Under the pieces are notes generated by a model. The model saw only the letters and a list, made by a program, of their open reading frames with translations. It had not been told where the DNA came from and searched no databases. Both the position numbers and the translations under genes were made by a program. A stretch of 41,021 nucleotides of DNA, taken from the NCBI GenBank assembly GCA_035512495.1, contig DATKDW010000076.1:1-41021 (forward strand), given 5' to 3'. This DNA comes from Acidimicrobiales bacterium. GTDB taxonomy: Bacteria > Actinomycetota > Acidimicrobiia > Acidimicrobiales > CADCSY01. Positions 7,723 through 16,561 of this stretch are shown piece by piece. Each line of letters opens with the position of its first letter. The stretch's first letter is position 1.

Positions 7723-9398
7723 GTGGGCGCCCCCGGCATGCGCCTCGGGGTGGAGGCGGTGAAGTGCAGGTTCCGCTCGAGCAGCTCCCCGGCGACGAGG
7801 AGTGCGAGGGCGGCGACGGCCAGGGCGACGACGAGCCCGTCGTTCGGCACCGGCGACCGTGCGGTCACCAGCACGGCGACGGGGAGCACCACGCCCCCGA
7901 GCGTGCCGGCAGCCAGGCGGCGCACCGAGGTGGACCGCAGGTCGCGGGTCAGCAGCACGGCGGTGCCCCGCAGCTCACCGGAGCCGTGGCGGTGGCGGAC
8001 CACCGAGGCGTCCAGGAGCAGCTTCGCGATCACCGACGCCACGACGGTGGTGGTGAGGGGCGCCACCAGGGCAGGCGCGCCGTCGGCACCGGCGGCGAGC
8101 GAGCTTGCCAGGACGGTGGCGGCACCGCACGACACGGTGGTGAGGGCGAAGCGGGGGCCGGTGGCACCGACCCGCCACCACCGCCGGCCGGTGGCGGCGT
8201 AGATCATCACCGAGCACGCCACCCCCGTCACGCCCATGACCACCACCGCGCCGGCGACGGCGGCGCCCGTCGCCGAGGCGAGCGGGACCCCGCCCACGGT
8301 GGCGCCCGCGTGGGCGGCGGCGGCACCGGCGAAGGCCACGAAGGCCACGATCTCCCGGCTCAGCCACGAGCGGCGCACGCCGAGCACGGCACGGAATGCC
8401 AGGTGCGGGCGCCCGAGGTGCAGCACCGACGCCCCGAGCGCCATCAGCCCGGCGACGAGGGCGCCGACGGCGTTCGACGGCAGCGCCTCGGCGGCGCCTC
8501 CGGCGGCCAGGAGCCGAACGGTGAGGTCAACGAGGAAGGCTCCGACGGAGAGCTGGGTCAGCACGAGCATCACCGCCAGGGACGGATGCGCGTGGCCCGG
8601 GACCACGGCGGAGGCGTCGGCGGCCACCAGGCCGGGGTCGATCCCGGTCGCCGACCGATAGGTGGTGGTGGGGACGGTGGTCGTCGATGCCGGGGCCCCG
8701 GGCACGAGCGGCGTGGCCGCCGCCACGCGCGCAGCAGCCACGTCGACCAGTCCGACGCGGATGGCCCCGTTGGGGCATCCCTGCACGCACGCCGGCGCCT
8801 CGCCCGCGGCCAGGCGGTCGGTGCAGAGGTCGCACTTGCGCACGATGCCGAGGCGAGCGCTCATGGTGGGCACCTCGTACGGGCAGGTCCAGGTGCAGTA
8901 CCCGCACCCGATGCACTGGTCGTCGAGGTGGCGGACGATCCCGGTGGTTGGGTCCTTGACGTACGCCTCGACGGGGCAGCCCTGGAGGCAGGCGGGCTCC
9001 ACGCAGTGGTGGCAAGCGGTGGTGACGTGCTGCTGGACCGCCGGGCCGCCGGACCCGCCGTGGAGCAGGCCCACCGAGCGCCAGGACTCCTCGTCCTCCA
9101 GTCCGTTGAGCTGGTGGCAGGCGGTGACGCACGCCTTGCACCCGGTGCAGGCGTCGAGATCGACCTCGAAGCCGTACTGCTGGCCCGGCCCGGGCGCCGT
9201 GAGGGGGATGAGATCGCGGTAGTACCGGGCGTGGGCGGGCACGGTCCCCGACTCGTGGCGTTGGGTGAAGCGCGCCACCGCCCGCAGGTCGCCCTGGGCG
9301 GCGAGCCAGTGGTCGAGGGGCGTCGACGGTGCCTGCTCCCCGGTCGGCGCCGGGCGGGACAGCTGCGCCCCGGCAAGGCTGGTGGCGGCCGCCGTCAC
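7719..9398 (-). CDS. Fused DmsB-like four-cluster ferredoxin and DmsC-like quinol anchor protein
   Basis: A 559-residue fusion. Residues about 75-215 are a DmsB/NrfC-type electron carrier with 16 Cys in four groups (84/87/90/94, 129/132/137/141, 162/165/168/172, 189/192/204/208), enough for four [4Fe-4S] clusters. Residues about 270-545 are a DmsC-type membrane anchor with several hydrophobic helices and the family motifs [14 protein letters not shown] and SWLSREI; the His and Glu in these match E. coli DmsC His65 and Glu87, which bear on quinol binding, with the same 22-residue spacing (from memory). It probably takes electrons from menaquinol and passes them to NasA. GTG 9398 overlaps the narK stop and its own stop overlaps nasA, each by 4 nt. 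The frame extends further upstream but that part is a shadow of narK. Confidence 0.88.
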   Translation of the reverse strand: MTAAATSLAGAQLSRPAPTGEQAPSTPLDHWLAAQGDLRAVARFTQRHESGTVPAHARYYRDLIPLTAPGPGQQYGFEVDLDACTGCKACVTACHQLNGLEDEESWRSVGLLHGGSGGPAVQQHVTTACHHCVEPACLQGCPVEAYVKDPTTGIVRHLDDQCIGCGYCTWTCPYEVPTMSARLGIVRKCDLCTDRLAAGEAPACVQGCPNGAIRVGLVDVAAARVAAATPLVPGAPASTTTVPTTTYRSATGIDPGLVAADASAVVPGHAHPSLAVMLVLTQLSVGAFLVDLTVRLLAAGGAAEALPSNAVGALVAGLMALGASVLHLGRPHLAFRAVLGVRRSWLSREIVAFVAFAGAAAAHAGATVGGVPLASATGAAVAGAVVVMGVTGVACSVMIYAATGRRWWRVGATGPRFALTTVSCGAATVLASSLAAGADGAPALVAPLTTTVVASVIAKLLLDASVVRHRHGSGELRGTAVLLTRDLRSTSVRRLAAGTLGGVVLPVAVLVTARSPVPNDGLVVALAVAALALLVAGELLERNLHFTASTPRRMPGAPT

Positions 9399-10960
9399 GA
9401 GCTGGTCACAGCCACTCGCCGCTCCTCGGCGGCGGGGATGGCCACGGCGGACAGGTCCACGATCTCGTCGCCTGGGTCCTCGGCCGCCAGCTCGGCGTCG
9501 AAGGCGCCGTCGGGCTCGGGCAGGAAGGCGCAGGCCACGCTGCCGAGGACGGAGGCGGCGGCGATCACGATGAAGAACACCGCGGGGCTCACGAAGAGGA
9601 AGACGGTGAGGAAGCAGACCGCTCCCACGTTCCCGTAGGCCCCGACCATGCCGGAGATCTGGCCCCCGACACGCCGCTTGACGAGGGGGACGATGGCGTA
9701 GGTGGCGCCCTCGCCCGCCTGCACGAAGAACGAGCACGCCATGGTGACGGCCATGGCGACGGGCACGGGCCACGACGGCCCGAGGGCGGCCATGGCCAGG
9801 TAGCCCACGGTGAGGCCGACGAGGAGGGCCCGCAGGGTCTGGCGGCGGCTGCCGAGCAGGTCGGAGAGGAGGCCGCCGGCGGGTCGGGCCACCAGGTTCA
9901 TGAAGGCGAAGCCGCTCGCTGCCGCACCGGCGAGGGCCGGCCCGAGCCCCCACGTGTCGGCGAAGAACAGCGGGAGCATGGAGACGACGGCCAGCTCGGA
10001 TCCGAACGTGCAGGCGTAGGCGACGCACAGGATGGCCACGGAGCGGAAGGGGTAGCGGTCGCCCTCGGGGTACTCGTCGGCGAGGGCGGGTCGGTTCACC
10101 ACGATCACCCGCTGGAGCTGCAGCGCCAGCAGGGCGACGAGGGAGATGCCCACCACCCAGAGCCCGGTTGTGGGTAGCACGTCCACCCGCCACACGCGCC
10201 AGGCGATGAGCCCGAGCACCCCGGTGAGGGGCACGGTCAGGGCAGCCAGGCCCCACACGGCGCCGGGCCCGGTGACCTCGAGGGCCCCCTGCCGCCGGGG
10301 TCGGGCGTAGCTGCGCCCCTCGGGGGTGTCGCTGACCGACCGCAGGTAGACGAGGCCGTAGGTGGCGGCGACGACGCCGGTCGCCGCCGTGGCCCAGCGC
10401 CACCCGGAGTCGCCTCCAACGACGCCGGCGAGCAGGGGGAGGGAGAAGGCGGCCGCCGCCGACCCGAAGTTGCCCCAGCCGCCGTAGACCCCTTCGGCCA
10501 TCCCGACCTCGCGGGGCGGGAACCACTCCGAGACCATGCGGATGCCCACCACGAAGCCGGCGCCCACCAGGCCGGTGGCAAGGCGGCTCACCACGAGGGT
10601 GGTGAAGGTGGTGGCGGTGGCGAAGAGCAGGCAGGGCACCAGGCTGTACAGGAGGATGGCGCCGAAGACCCGGCGGGGCCCGTAGCGGTCGAGGGCCATG
10701 CCGATGAGGATCCGCGCCGGCACCGTGAGCGCCACGTTGCACAGGGCCAGGGTGCCGAGCTGACCGGTGGAGAGGTCGAGCTGGTCGCCGATGGTGGAGG
10801 CGAAGGGCGCGAAGTTGAACCACACCACGAACGACAGGAAGAAGGCGAACCAGGTCAGGTGGAGGGTGCGGTGCCGGCCCTGGAAGGAGCAGAGGCCGGC
10901 GATCCGGGCCGACGCCCGGTCGCCGGCGACGGCGCGGGGGGAGGGTGCGGTCGGGGGCAT
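9395..10960 (-). CDS. narK: Nitrate/nitrite transporter, MFS superfamily
   Basis: A 521-residue, strongly hydrophobic protein of about 12 membrane helices in the NarK/NasA transporter family. Helix 1 shows TWFAFFLSFVVWFNFAPF, typical of the family, and the two nitrate-signature regions appear as GGWGNFGSAAAAF and GAYGNVGAVCF. It would import nitrate and/or exchange nitrite. A loop of about 90 residues between helices near the middle is longer than usual. Two starts are possible: GTG 11035 and ATG 10960. The latter is preferred, because a CACGAT box lies 7 nt before it and because GTG 11035 falls inside a perfect 20-bp palindrome that looks like an operator. It is the first gene of the nitrate operon, divergent from nirB. 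Confidence 0.9.
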   Translation of the reverse strand: MPPTAPSPRAVAGDRASARIAGLCSFQGRHRTLHLTWFAFFLSFVVWFNFAPFASTIGDQLDLSTGQLGTLALCNVALTVPARILIGMALDRYGPRRVFGAILLYSLVPCLLFATATTFTTLVVSRLATGLVGAGFVVGIRMVSEWFPPREVGMAEGVYGGWGNFGSAAAAFSLPLLAGVVGGDSGWRWATAATGVVAATYGLVYLRSVSDTPEGRSYARPRRQGALEVTGPGAVWGLAALTVPLTGVLGLIAWRVWRVDVLPTTGLWVVGISLVALLALQLQRVIVVNRPALADEYPEGDRYPFRSVAILCVAYACTFGSELAVVSMLPLFFADTWGLGPALAGAAASGFAFMNLVARPAGGLLSDLLGSRRQTLRALLVGLTVGYLAMAALGPSWPVPVAMAVTMACSFFVQAGEGATYAIVPLVKRRVGGQISGMVGAYGNVGAVCFLTVFLFVSPAVFFIVIAAASVLGSVACAFLPEPDGAFDAELAAEDPGDEIVDLSAVAIPAAEERRVAVTSS

Positions 10961-10967
10961 GGCGGCG

Positions 10968-10973
10968 ATCGTG
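10968..10973 (-). promoter_or_regulatory. Candidate -10 box (CACGAT) before narK
   Basis: On the minus strand CACGAT (two matches to the strongest positions of TANNNT) ends 7 nt before ATG 10960, the same spacing as at other genes in this window. If used, the nitrate operon mRNA is leaderless. The box is a weaker match than those at ilvD or nirB. Confidence 0.35.
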
Positions 10974-11032
10974 CCCGGGGCGCGTTTCCCCTCGGGTTCG
11001 GCCGGGTTACGCCTCGTCGACGTCCGCCTCGC

Positions 11033-11052
11033 CACACCGGCGGGCCGGTGTG
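11033..11052. promoter_or_regulatory. Perfect 20-bp palindrome in the narK-nirB control region
   Basis: CACACCGG-CGGG-CCGGTGTG has two perfect 8-bp arms around a 4-bp centre. It lies between the divergent narK and nirB starts, 73 bp upstream of the narK ATG and 99 bp upstream of the nirB ATG, a fitting place for a shared operator. The adjacent operon encodes an NnaR-like DNA-binding protein, the obvious candidate to bind it. No T-run follows, so it is not an obvious terminator. Confidence 0.6.
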
Positions 11053-11075
11053 AGGGACCTCGCAGCGGCTACGGC

Positions 11076-11083
11076 CCGGTGTG
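11076..11083 (+). promoter_or_regulatory. Third copy of the CCGGTGTG half-site
   Basis: CCGGTGTG repeats the right arm of the 11033-11052 palindrome in direct orientation, starting 31 bp after it (11045 to 11076), about three helical turns, so both would lie on the same DNA face. It ends 56 bp before the nirB -10 box. This suggests cooperative binding of a regulator. Confidence 0.45.
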
Positions 11084-11139
11084 CGTGGCCGTTCACCGAG
11101 CCGTCCCACGGCGGCAACCGACGGGTGACGCAGCGTCCG

Positions 11140-11145
11140 TACGTT
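11140..11145 (+). promoter_or_regulatory. Candidate -10 box (TACGTT) of the nirBD promoter
   Basis: TACGTT ends 6 nt before the nirB ATG at 11152. The space between holds no ribosome site (CGTCCC), so nirB is probably translated from a leaderless mRNA. No good -35 box is visible, which fits an activator-dependent promoter. Confidence 0.5.
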
Positions 11146-11151
11146 CGTCCC

Positions 11152-13734
11152 ATGCAGTCGAAGCAGACGGTGGTCGTGATCGGCAACGGGATGGTGGGCC
11201 AGAAGCTCCTCGACGTGCTCGTGGAGGACGGGGCCACCGACAGGTGGGACGTGGTGGCCTTCGGTGAGGAGCGCCACCTGGCCTACGACCGGGTGAACCT
11301 CAGCGCCTACGTCGCCGGCGCGTCGGCCGCCGAGCTGAACCTGGCGGCGCCCGAGGTGGTCGGCCACCCGGCGGTGCGCATGGTGGTGGGCGACCGTGTG
11401 GTCGCCATCGACCGCGACGCCCGGACCGTCACCGCCGAGTCGGGCCAGGTCGTCTGCTACGACGCCCTCGTCCTCGCCACCGGGTCCACCCCCTTCGTGC
11501 CGCCGGTGGCCGGCGGAGACGGGCCCGGGTGCTTCGTCTACCGGACCCTCGACGACCTCGACGCCATCATCGCCCATGCCCCCGACTGCGGCACAGGGGT
11601 GGTGATCGGCGGCGGGCTGCTCGGCCTGGAGGCGGCCAACGCCCTGCGCCAGCTCGGGCTCGAGACCCATGTGGTGGAGTTCGCCCCCCGGCTCATGCCC
11701 GTGCAGGTGGACGACGCCGGCGGCTCGGTGCTGCGGTCGGCCATCGAGGCGATCGGCATCGGGGTGCACACGGCCAAGGTCACCACCGAGGTTCGCCGCG
11801 ACGGCGACCGGGTCACCGGGCTGGCCTTCGCCGACGGCACCGACCTGGTCGCCGACCTGGTGGTGTACTCCGCCGGGATCCGCCCCCGGGACGACCTGGC
11901 CCGCAGCTGCGGCCTCGAGGTGGGGGAGCGCGGCGGTGTCGTCGTCGACGACGCCTGCCGCACCGCCGACCCGCGCGTGTACGCCGTCGGTGAGTGCGCC
12001 AGCCACCAGGGTCGGGTGTACGGCCTGGTTGCCCCCGGCTACTCGATGGCCCGGGTCGTGGCCGACCGCCTGACCGGCGGCGATGCGACGTTCACCGGCG
12101 CCGACCTGTCGACCAAGCTCAAGCTCCTCGGCGTCGACGTGGCCTCCTTCGGCGATGCCCACGCCACCACCCCCGGGGCTCGGATTCTCACGTGGCACGA
12201 CGCCTGCCCCTCCGATCCGTCGGTGGCGACCTACAAGAAGCTGGTGGTGAGCGGGGACGGCCTACGGCTCCTCGGGGGGATGCTGGTCGGCGACGCCTCC
12301 GACTACGCGTCCCTCCACCAGCTGCACGCCTCCGGCGCGACGCTGCCCGCCCACCCCGAGCTGCTGGTGCTGCCGTCGCTCGCCGGCGCGTCGTCGCCCC
12401 TGCCCGGTGCCGGCGCCATGGACGACGGCGCCACCGTCTGCACTTGCAACAACGTCACCAAGGGCGCCATCTGCGCCGCCATCACCGACTGCGCCCTCAC
12501 GACCGTCGGCGAGGTGAGGGACGCCACCCGGGCCGGCTCCACCTGCGGCTCGTGCACCCCCCTGATCAGCGGCATCCTCGACGACGAGCTGACCCGGGCA
12601 GGCGTCGCGGTCGACCGGAGCCTCTGCGAGCACTTCCCCCACACCCGCCAGGAGCTCTTCGACATCGTGCGCGTCCGCCGGGTCCGCACCTTCGCCGAGC
12701 TGGTGGCGGGCTGGGGCACCGGCCGGGGCTGCGCGGTGTGCAAGCCGGCCGTGGCCTCGATGCTGGCCACGCTGTGGAACGAGCACGTGCTCGACCGCGA
12801 CCACGCCTCCCTCCAGGACACCAACGACCGCTTCCTCGCCAACCTGCAGCGGGACGGCACCTACTCGGTGGTCCCCCGCGTGCCCGGCGGGGAGATCACC
12901 CCTGAGCGGCTGATCGTGCTCGGTGAGGTGGCCCGCGACTACGACCTCTACACCAAGGTCACGGGCGGACAGCGCATCGACCTCTTCGGGGCCCGCCTCG
13001 ACCAGCTCCCGTCGATCTGGCGGCGGTTGGTCGACGCCGGCTTCGAGTCTGGCCACGCCTACGGCAAGTCGCTGCGGACGGTGAAGTCCTGCGTCGGGCG
13101 TTCGTGGTGCCGCTACGGGGTGCAGGACTCGACCAGCCTGGCCATCGCCCTCGAAGAGCGGTACCGGGGGCTGCGCTCACCGCACAAGCTGAAGCTGGCG
13201 GTGTCGGGGTGCTCTCGGGAGTGCGCCGAGGCCCAGGGCAAGGACGTGGGCGTCATCGCCACCGAGGCCGGCTGGAACCTCTACGTCGGAGGCAACGGGG
13301 GGATGAAGCCCCAGCACGCGGTGCTGCTGGCCACCGACCTCGACACGGCGACGCTCGTCCGGTACATCGATCGCTTCCTCATGTTCTACGTGCGCACCGC
13401 CGACCGGCTGGAGCGCACGGCCACCTGGCTCAACAAGCTCGACGGCGGCCTCGAGCACCTGCGCCGAGTGGTGGTCGATGACTCGCTGGGCCTCGCCGCC
13501 GAGCTGGAGGCGGCCATGGACCACCACGTCGACACCTACCGCTGCGAGTGGGCCGCGACCCTCGACGACCCGGCCAAGCTGGCCATGTTCACGCCCTTCG
13601 TGAACGAGCCGGAGGCGGTGGAGGTCGATCTCGCCTACGTCCGCGAGCGAGGCCAGCGCCGGCCGGCCTCGGCCGAGGAGCGCGCCGCCTCCGAGGTCGC
13701 CGTGACCGTGACGGCGGGGGTGGGTGGACGATGA
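11152..13734 (+). CDS. nirB: Nitrite reductase [NAD(P)H] large subunit
   Basis: An 860-residue protein that reduces nitrite to ammonium in the cytoplasm. Domains in order: FAD-binding fold (VVVIGNGMVGQ, residues 7-17), NAD(P)H fold (GVVIGGGLLGLEAAN near 148-162), a BFD-like [2Fe-2S] domain with Cys430, 432, 465 and 468, a second Cys pair in GRGCAVCKP near 527, then the ferredoxin-like and siroheme/[4Fe-4S] half with Cys647, 653, 687 and 691 (C-x5-C and C-x3-C, in SCVGRSWC and SGCSREC). All expected cofactor ligands are present. ATG 11152 is chosen because it begins just before the FAD motif and has TACGTT 6 nt upstream; the longer open frame upstream is not conserved-looking. It overlaps nirD by 4 nt. 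Confidence 0.95.
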   Translation: MQSKQTVVVIGNGMVGQKLLDVLVEDGATDRWDVVAFGEERHLAYDRVNLSAYVAGASAAELNLAAPEVVGHPAVRMVVGDRVVAIDRDARTVTAESGQVVCYDALVLATGSTPFVPPVAGGDGPGCFVYRTLDDLDAIIAHAPDCGTGVVIGGGLLGLEAANALRQLGLETHVVEFAPRLMPVQVDDAGGSVLRSAIEAIGIGVHTAKVTTEVRRDGDRVTGLAFADGTDLVADLVVYSAGIRPRDDLARSCGLEVGERGGVVVDDACRTADPRVYAVGECASHQGRVYGLVAPGYSMARVVADRLTGGDATFTGADLSTKLKLLGVDVASFGDAHATTPGARILTWHDACPSDPSVATYKKLVVSGDGLRLLGGMLVGDASDYASLHQLHASGATLPAHPELLVLPSLAGASSPLPGAGAMDDGATVCTCNNVTKGAICAAITDCALTTVGEVRDATRAGSTCGSCTPLISGILDDELTRAGVAVDRSLCEHFPHTRQELFDIVRVRRVRTFAELVAGWGTGRGCAVCKPAVASMLATLWNEHVLDRDHASLQDTNDRFLANLQRDGTYSVVPRVPGGEITPERLIVLGEVARDYDLYTKVTGGQRIDLFGARLDQLPSIWRRLVDAGFESGHAYGKSLRTVKSCVGRSWCRYGVQDSTSLAIALEERYRGLRSPHKLKLAVSGCSRECAEAQGKDVGVIATEAGWNLYVGGNGGMKPQHAVLLATDLDTATLVRYIDRFLMFYVRTADRLERTATWLNKLDGGLEHLRRVVVDDSLGLAAELEAAMDHHVDTYRCEWAATLDDPAKLAMFTPFVNEPEAVEVDLAYVRERGQRRPASAEERAASEVAVTVTAGVGGR

Positions 13735-14093
13735 GCGCCGGCACCGAGGTGACGACCACGTGGGTGGCGGTCTGCCCGGCCGAGCAGATCGTGCCCGAGA
13801 CGGGCGTGTGCGCCCTGGTCGAGGGCGAACAGGTGGCGGTGTTCCGCCTGGCCGACGGCAGCGTGTGGGCCCTCGGCAACCTCGATCCCTTCAGCGGCGC
13901 CTCGGTGATGGCCCGGGGGATCGTCGGCGACCGCGCCGGCGTCCCCGTGGTCGCCTCACCGGTCTACAAGCAGTGCTTCGACCTCCGCACCGGCGCGTGC
14001 CTCGACGACCCCTCGGTGGCCCTCCCGGCCCACCGGACCGAGGTGGTCGAGGGGGTGGTCCTGGTGGCGGCCCAGGAGGGCATGGCTACCTGA
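13731..14093 (+). CDS. nirD: Nitrite reductase small subunit, Rieske-like fold
   Basis: A 120-residue NirD protein that partners NirB. The ATG overlaps the nirB stop (ATGA), so the two are translationally coupled. The fold follows the Rieske pattern (VFRLADGSVWALGNLDPFSG, then SPVYKQCFDLRTGACLDD), but the CxH and CxxH cluster ligands are missing, as is usual for bacterial NirD, so it should not bind a [2Fe-2S] cluster. Its last 8 bp overlap the convergent ABC permease gene, leaving no room for a terminator between the two transcripts. Confidence 0.93.
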   Translation: MSAGTEVTTTWVAVCPAEQIVPETGVCALVEGEQVAVFRLADGSVWALGNLDPFSGASVMARGIVGDRAGVPVVASPVYKQCFDLRTGACLDDPSVALPAHRTEVVEGVVLVAAQEGMAT

Positions 14094-14790
14094 CGTCCTG
14101 GGTCGAGAGGCGGCGCACGGTGAGGGCCACCGCGGCGGCGGCGGCCAAGAGCGGGACGGTCACCCCGGTGGCCATGGTGACGTCGGCCAGCCGCTCCGGT
14201 CCGTCAGCCAGGAGGGTCAAGACGCTCCGGGTGTGGCTGCGGATGGCGAGCTGTGACGCCGCCGAGCCGGCCCGGGCCACGAAGCCCTCCCACACGAGGA
14301 TGTAGGCCAGGCCCCACACCAGGGCCCGCTGCACCCGCAGCCCCAGGAGGGTGAACACCGCGGTGTAGGCCACCGCTGCCAGCGCGACCGACGCGACGGT
14401 CGCGGTGACGAGCTCGGCACCCCCGCCGGTCAGCGCGGCGGCCAGAGCGAGTGGCATGACAGCGACCGGCACCACCACGGTGAGCGACGACGCCAGCGCC
14501 ACCGCGACGATCCGCCAGCGGGCGATGGGCCGCAACCACAGGTAGACGAGGGTGCCGTCCTCGTTGGGCTCGCCCAGCACCGTCGCCGCCAGCACCAGGC
14601 TGGTGACCGGCACGAAGAGGGACAGGCCGAACGTGGAGATCAGGATCGTGCCCTCGTCGAGCGGGTCGGCGGCGGTGGAGGCGCCGATGGCCACACCGAG
14701 GAGCACGCCGACGAGGCCCAGCCCGCACAGGGCCAGCACCCGGCCGGTGGTCGCCTGGTTCCGCAGGAGGAGCCGGTACAGCGCCGTCAT
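14086..14790 (-). CDS. ABC-2 type transporter permease (second cassette)
   Basis: A 234-residue protein with about six hydrophobic segments (near residues 18-40, 48-70, 95-125, 130-155, 160-180 and 210-228) and no enzyme motif. The segment ATVLGEPNEDGTLVYLWLRP resembles the short cytoplasmic loop of ABC-2 permeases in which an E(D)G-TL motif follows helix 2. Its ATG overlaps the stop of the ATPase upstream (ATGA). It closes a four-gene minus-strand unit of two ATPase/permease pairs. The substrate cannot be predicted. The stop overlaps the convergent nirD by 8 bp. Confidence 0.8.
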   Translation of the reverse strand: MTALYRLLLRNQATTGRVLALCGLGLVGVLLGVAIGASTAADPLDEGTILISTFGLSLFVPVTSLVLAATVLGEPNEDGTLVYLWLRPIARWRIVAVALASSLTVVVPVAVMPLALAAALTGGGAELVTATVASVALAAVAYTAVFTLLGLRVQRALVWGLAYILVWEGFVARAGSAASQLAIRSHTRSVLTLLADGPERLADVTMATGVTVPLLAAAAAVALTVRRLSTQDVR

Positions 14791-15698
14791 CGGGGCTCCA
14801 CCAGGTAGCGGAACACGCTCTCGAGGTCGTCGTCGAGGGGCACCAGCTCGAGGAGGCGGGCGCCGGCCTCCACCGCGGCGGGCGCCACGCCACGCCGGAA
14901 GGCGGCCACGTCGGTGACGTCGACCAGCACGGTGCCGGCACCGTCGAGCCGGACGCCGGCGACGAGTCCGGAGGCGACCAGGGCGGCGGCGAGCTCGCGG
15001 GGCCGGTCGGAGCGCAGGCGGAGGCGGTGGGGCCGGGTGTCCATGAGCTCGCGGATGGCGCGGAAGTCGCCCTCGGCGGCGAGTCGGCCCTGGGCGATGA
15101 CCAGCACCCGGGACCCGAAGCGCTCGACCTCTTCCAGCACGTGGCTGGAGACGAGCACGCAGCGGCCCGACGCCGCGATGCGGGTCACGAGGCCGATGAG
15201 GTGGAGGCGCTGGCGGGGGTCGAGGCCCTCGAGGGGCTCGTCGAGGAGCAACACGTCGGGCTGGTGGACGATGGCCTGCGCCACCTTGAGCCGCTGGCGC
15301 ATGCCCTTGGAGTAGGTGGCGAGCGGCCGGTCGTCGCTCCCGTCGAGCTCGACCTCGCTCAGGGCCCGTTCGGTCGCCTCCCCGGGCGCGTCGAGGCCGT
15401 GGAGGTCGGCGGCGAGGCGGACGAAGGCCGGTCCGCTGAGACGGTCGAAGAGGGCTTCTTGCTGGGGGACGAGGCCGATGCGCCGGTACAGCGCCGGCGA
15501 GCCGTGCGGCGCCTGGCCGAGGACGCGGACCGTCCCCTGCGACGGCGGCGTGAGCCCGCTGATCATCCGGAGCAACGTCGACTTGCCGGCCCCGTTGGGC
15601 CCGAGGAGGGCGGTCACGCCGGGGCCGACCCGGCACGTCACCTCCGACACCGCGACCACATCGCCGAACCACTTCGATGCCCGCTCGACCTCGATCAT
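14787..15698 (-). CDS. ABC transporter ATP-binding protein (second cassette)
   Basis: A 303-residue ATPase. Walker A is GPNGAGKST near residue 34, the signature is YSKGMRQRLKVA, Walker B is VLLLDEPLEGLD and the switch His is in VLVSSHVLEEVERF. The C-terminal 90 residues form the extra domain often seen in drug- or lipid-export ATPases of the CcmA/NodI type. Its ATG at 15698 overlaps the stop of the permease upstream by 4 nt, and its own stop overlaps the next permease by 4 nt, so stoichiometric coupled synthesis is likely. It should power export of an unknown substrate with one or both of the permeases. Confidence 0.9.
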   Translation of the reverse strand: MIEVERASKWFGDVVAVSEVTCRVGPGVTALLGPNGAGKSTLLRMISGLTPPSQGTVRVLGQAPHGSPALYRRIGLVPQQEALFDRLSGPAFVRLAADLHGLDAPGEATERALSEVELDGSDDRPLATYSKGMRQRLKVAQAIVHQPDVLLLDEPLEGLDPRQRLHLIGLVTRIAASGRCVLVSSHVLEEVERFGSRVLVIAQGRLAAEGDFRAIRELMDTRPHRLRLRSDRPRELAAALVASGLVAGVRLDGAGTVLVDVTDVAAFRRGVAPAAVEAGARLLELVPLDDDLESVFRYLVEPR

Positions 15699-16561
15699 CG
15701 CGCTACCTGCAGGCGGCGGTAGCGGCCCCAGACCACGCCGGCGGCGGCCGCCGTCCACGCAAAGGTGGCGGCGACCAGCTCGAGGGTGGCGATGGCGGGC
15801 TCCTCGCCGACTTGGCCGTAGATGCGCTGCACCAGCTCGAAGGGCAGGAAGAAGAGGTTGAGCAGTTGGATGCGGGTGTCGCCCCCGATGCCCACGAGCG
15901 TGCTCGCGGCCGACGCCGACACCAGGAGCAGGAGGATGACGGCCGCCGACGCCACCGCTCGGCGGTCGGTGAGGCTGGCGGCCGCCAGGGAGATCGCCGT
16001 GTACGCCACCGAGATCACCACGCCGCCGGCCACCATGCGGGCGAGGATCCCGAGGAAGTCGACCATGCCGTCGGGCCCGGCGTCGGCGAAGGTGAGCCCC
16101 ACCAGGAGCAACAGCAGCGGCCCGAGGGTCACCAGCGCCAGCACCGGGGCCACGGCGAGGACCTTGGCCCCGAGGTAGGTGGCCCGGGTGAGGGGTGACG
16201 CCAGGTAGAGGCCGAGCATGCCGTTGCGCCGGTCGGTGCACAGCACCTCCGGGCCGACCAGGGCCACGAAGATGATGATGGCGGCGCTGATGAAGCCGTA
16301 GTAGTCGGCGTAGGTGGGCAGGAGGCCGGTGTCTGTTGCGAGGTTCTCGGGGAGGAGCGCGGCCACGCCGACGAACACCGCGGCGGGCAGGTAGGCGATC
16401 AGGACCGAGAGAGCGGGGAAGACCTTCGCCCACGGGGAGCGCTTGAGGCCGAGGGCGCGCAGCACGCTGTGCCAGGCCAGGCTGCGCACCGCGCCCCTGG
16501 TCCCGCTCCGCGGACCGTCGTAGGGGCGGTAGCCGCGGTCGACGATGCGGGCGTCAGCCAC
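15695..16561 (-). CDS. ABC-2 type transporter permease (first cassette)
   Basis: A 288-residue integral membrane protein with about six helices (e.g. ALSVLIAYLPAAVFVGVAAL, VLALVTLGPLLLLLVGLTF, VASAAVILLLLVSASAAS). The N-terminal DRGYRPYDGPR stretch is a hallmark of a family of actinobacterial ABC-2 permeases. The loop GPEVLCTDRRNGMLGLYLASPLT is the usual cytoplasmic coupling element. The GTG at 16561 overlaps the upstream ATPase stop by 8 nt. A longer reading frame runs upstream across the ATPase gene but is a shadow. Substrate unknown. Confidence 0.83.
   Translation of the reverse strand: MADARIVDRGYRPYDGPRSGTRGAVRSLAWHSVLRALGLKRSPWAKVFPALSVLIAYLPAAVFVGVAALLPENLATDTGLLPTYADYYGFISAAIIIFVALVGPEVLCTDRRNGMLGLYLASPLTRATYLGAKVLAVAPVLALVTLGPLLLLLVGLTFADAGPDGMVDFLGILARMVAGGVVISVAYTAISLAAASLTDRRAVASAAVILLLLVSASAASTLVGIGGDTRIQLLNLFFLPFELVQRIYGQVGEEPAIATLELVAATFAWTAAAAGVVWGRYRRLQVAR

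Noticed and set aside
9399-10823. A long N-terminal extension of the DmsB-DmsC frame
   Set aside because: It lies entirely over narK in another frame, is Arg/Pro-rich and lacks motifs. GTG 9398 with the GTGA overlap is the natural start.
10961-11151. GlnR-type binding box in the narK-nirB region
   Set aside because: A GTTAC at 11006-11010 is present but the second half-site at the right distance does not match; too weak to call.
13731-14093. NirD as an active Rieske [2Fe-2S] protein
   Set aside because: The CxH and CxxH ligand pairs are absent, as usual for bacterial NirD.
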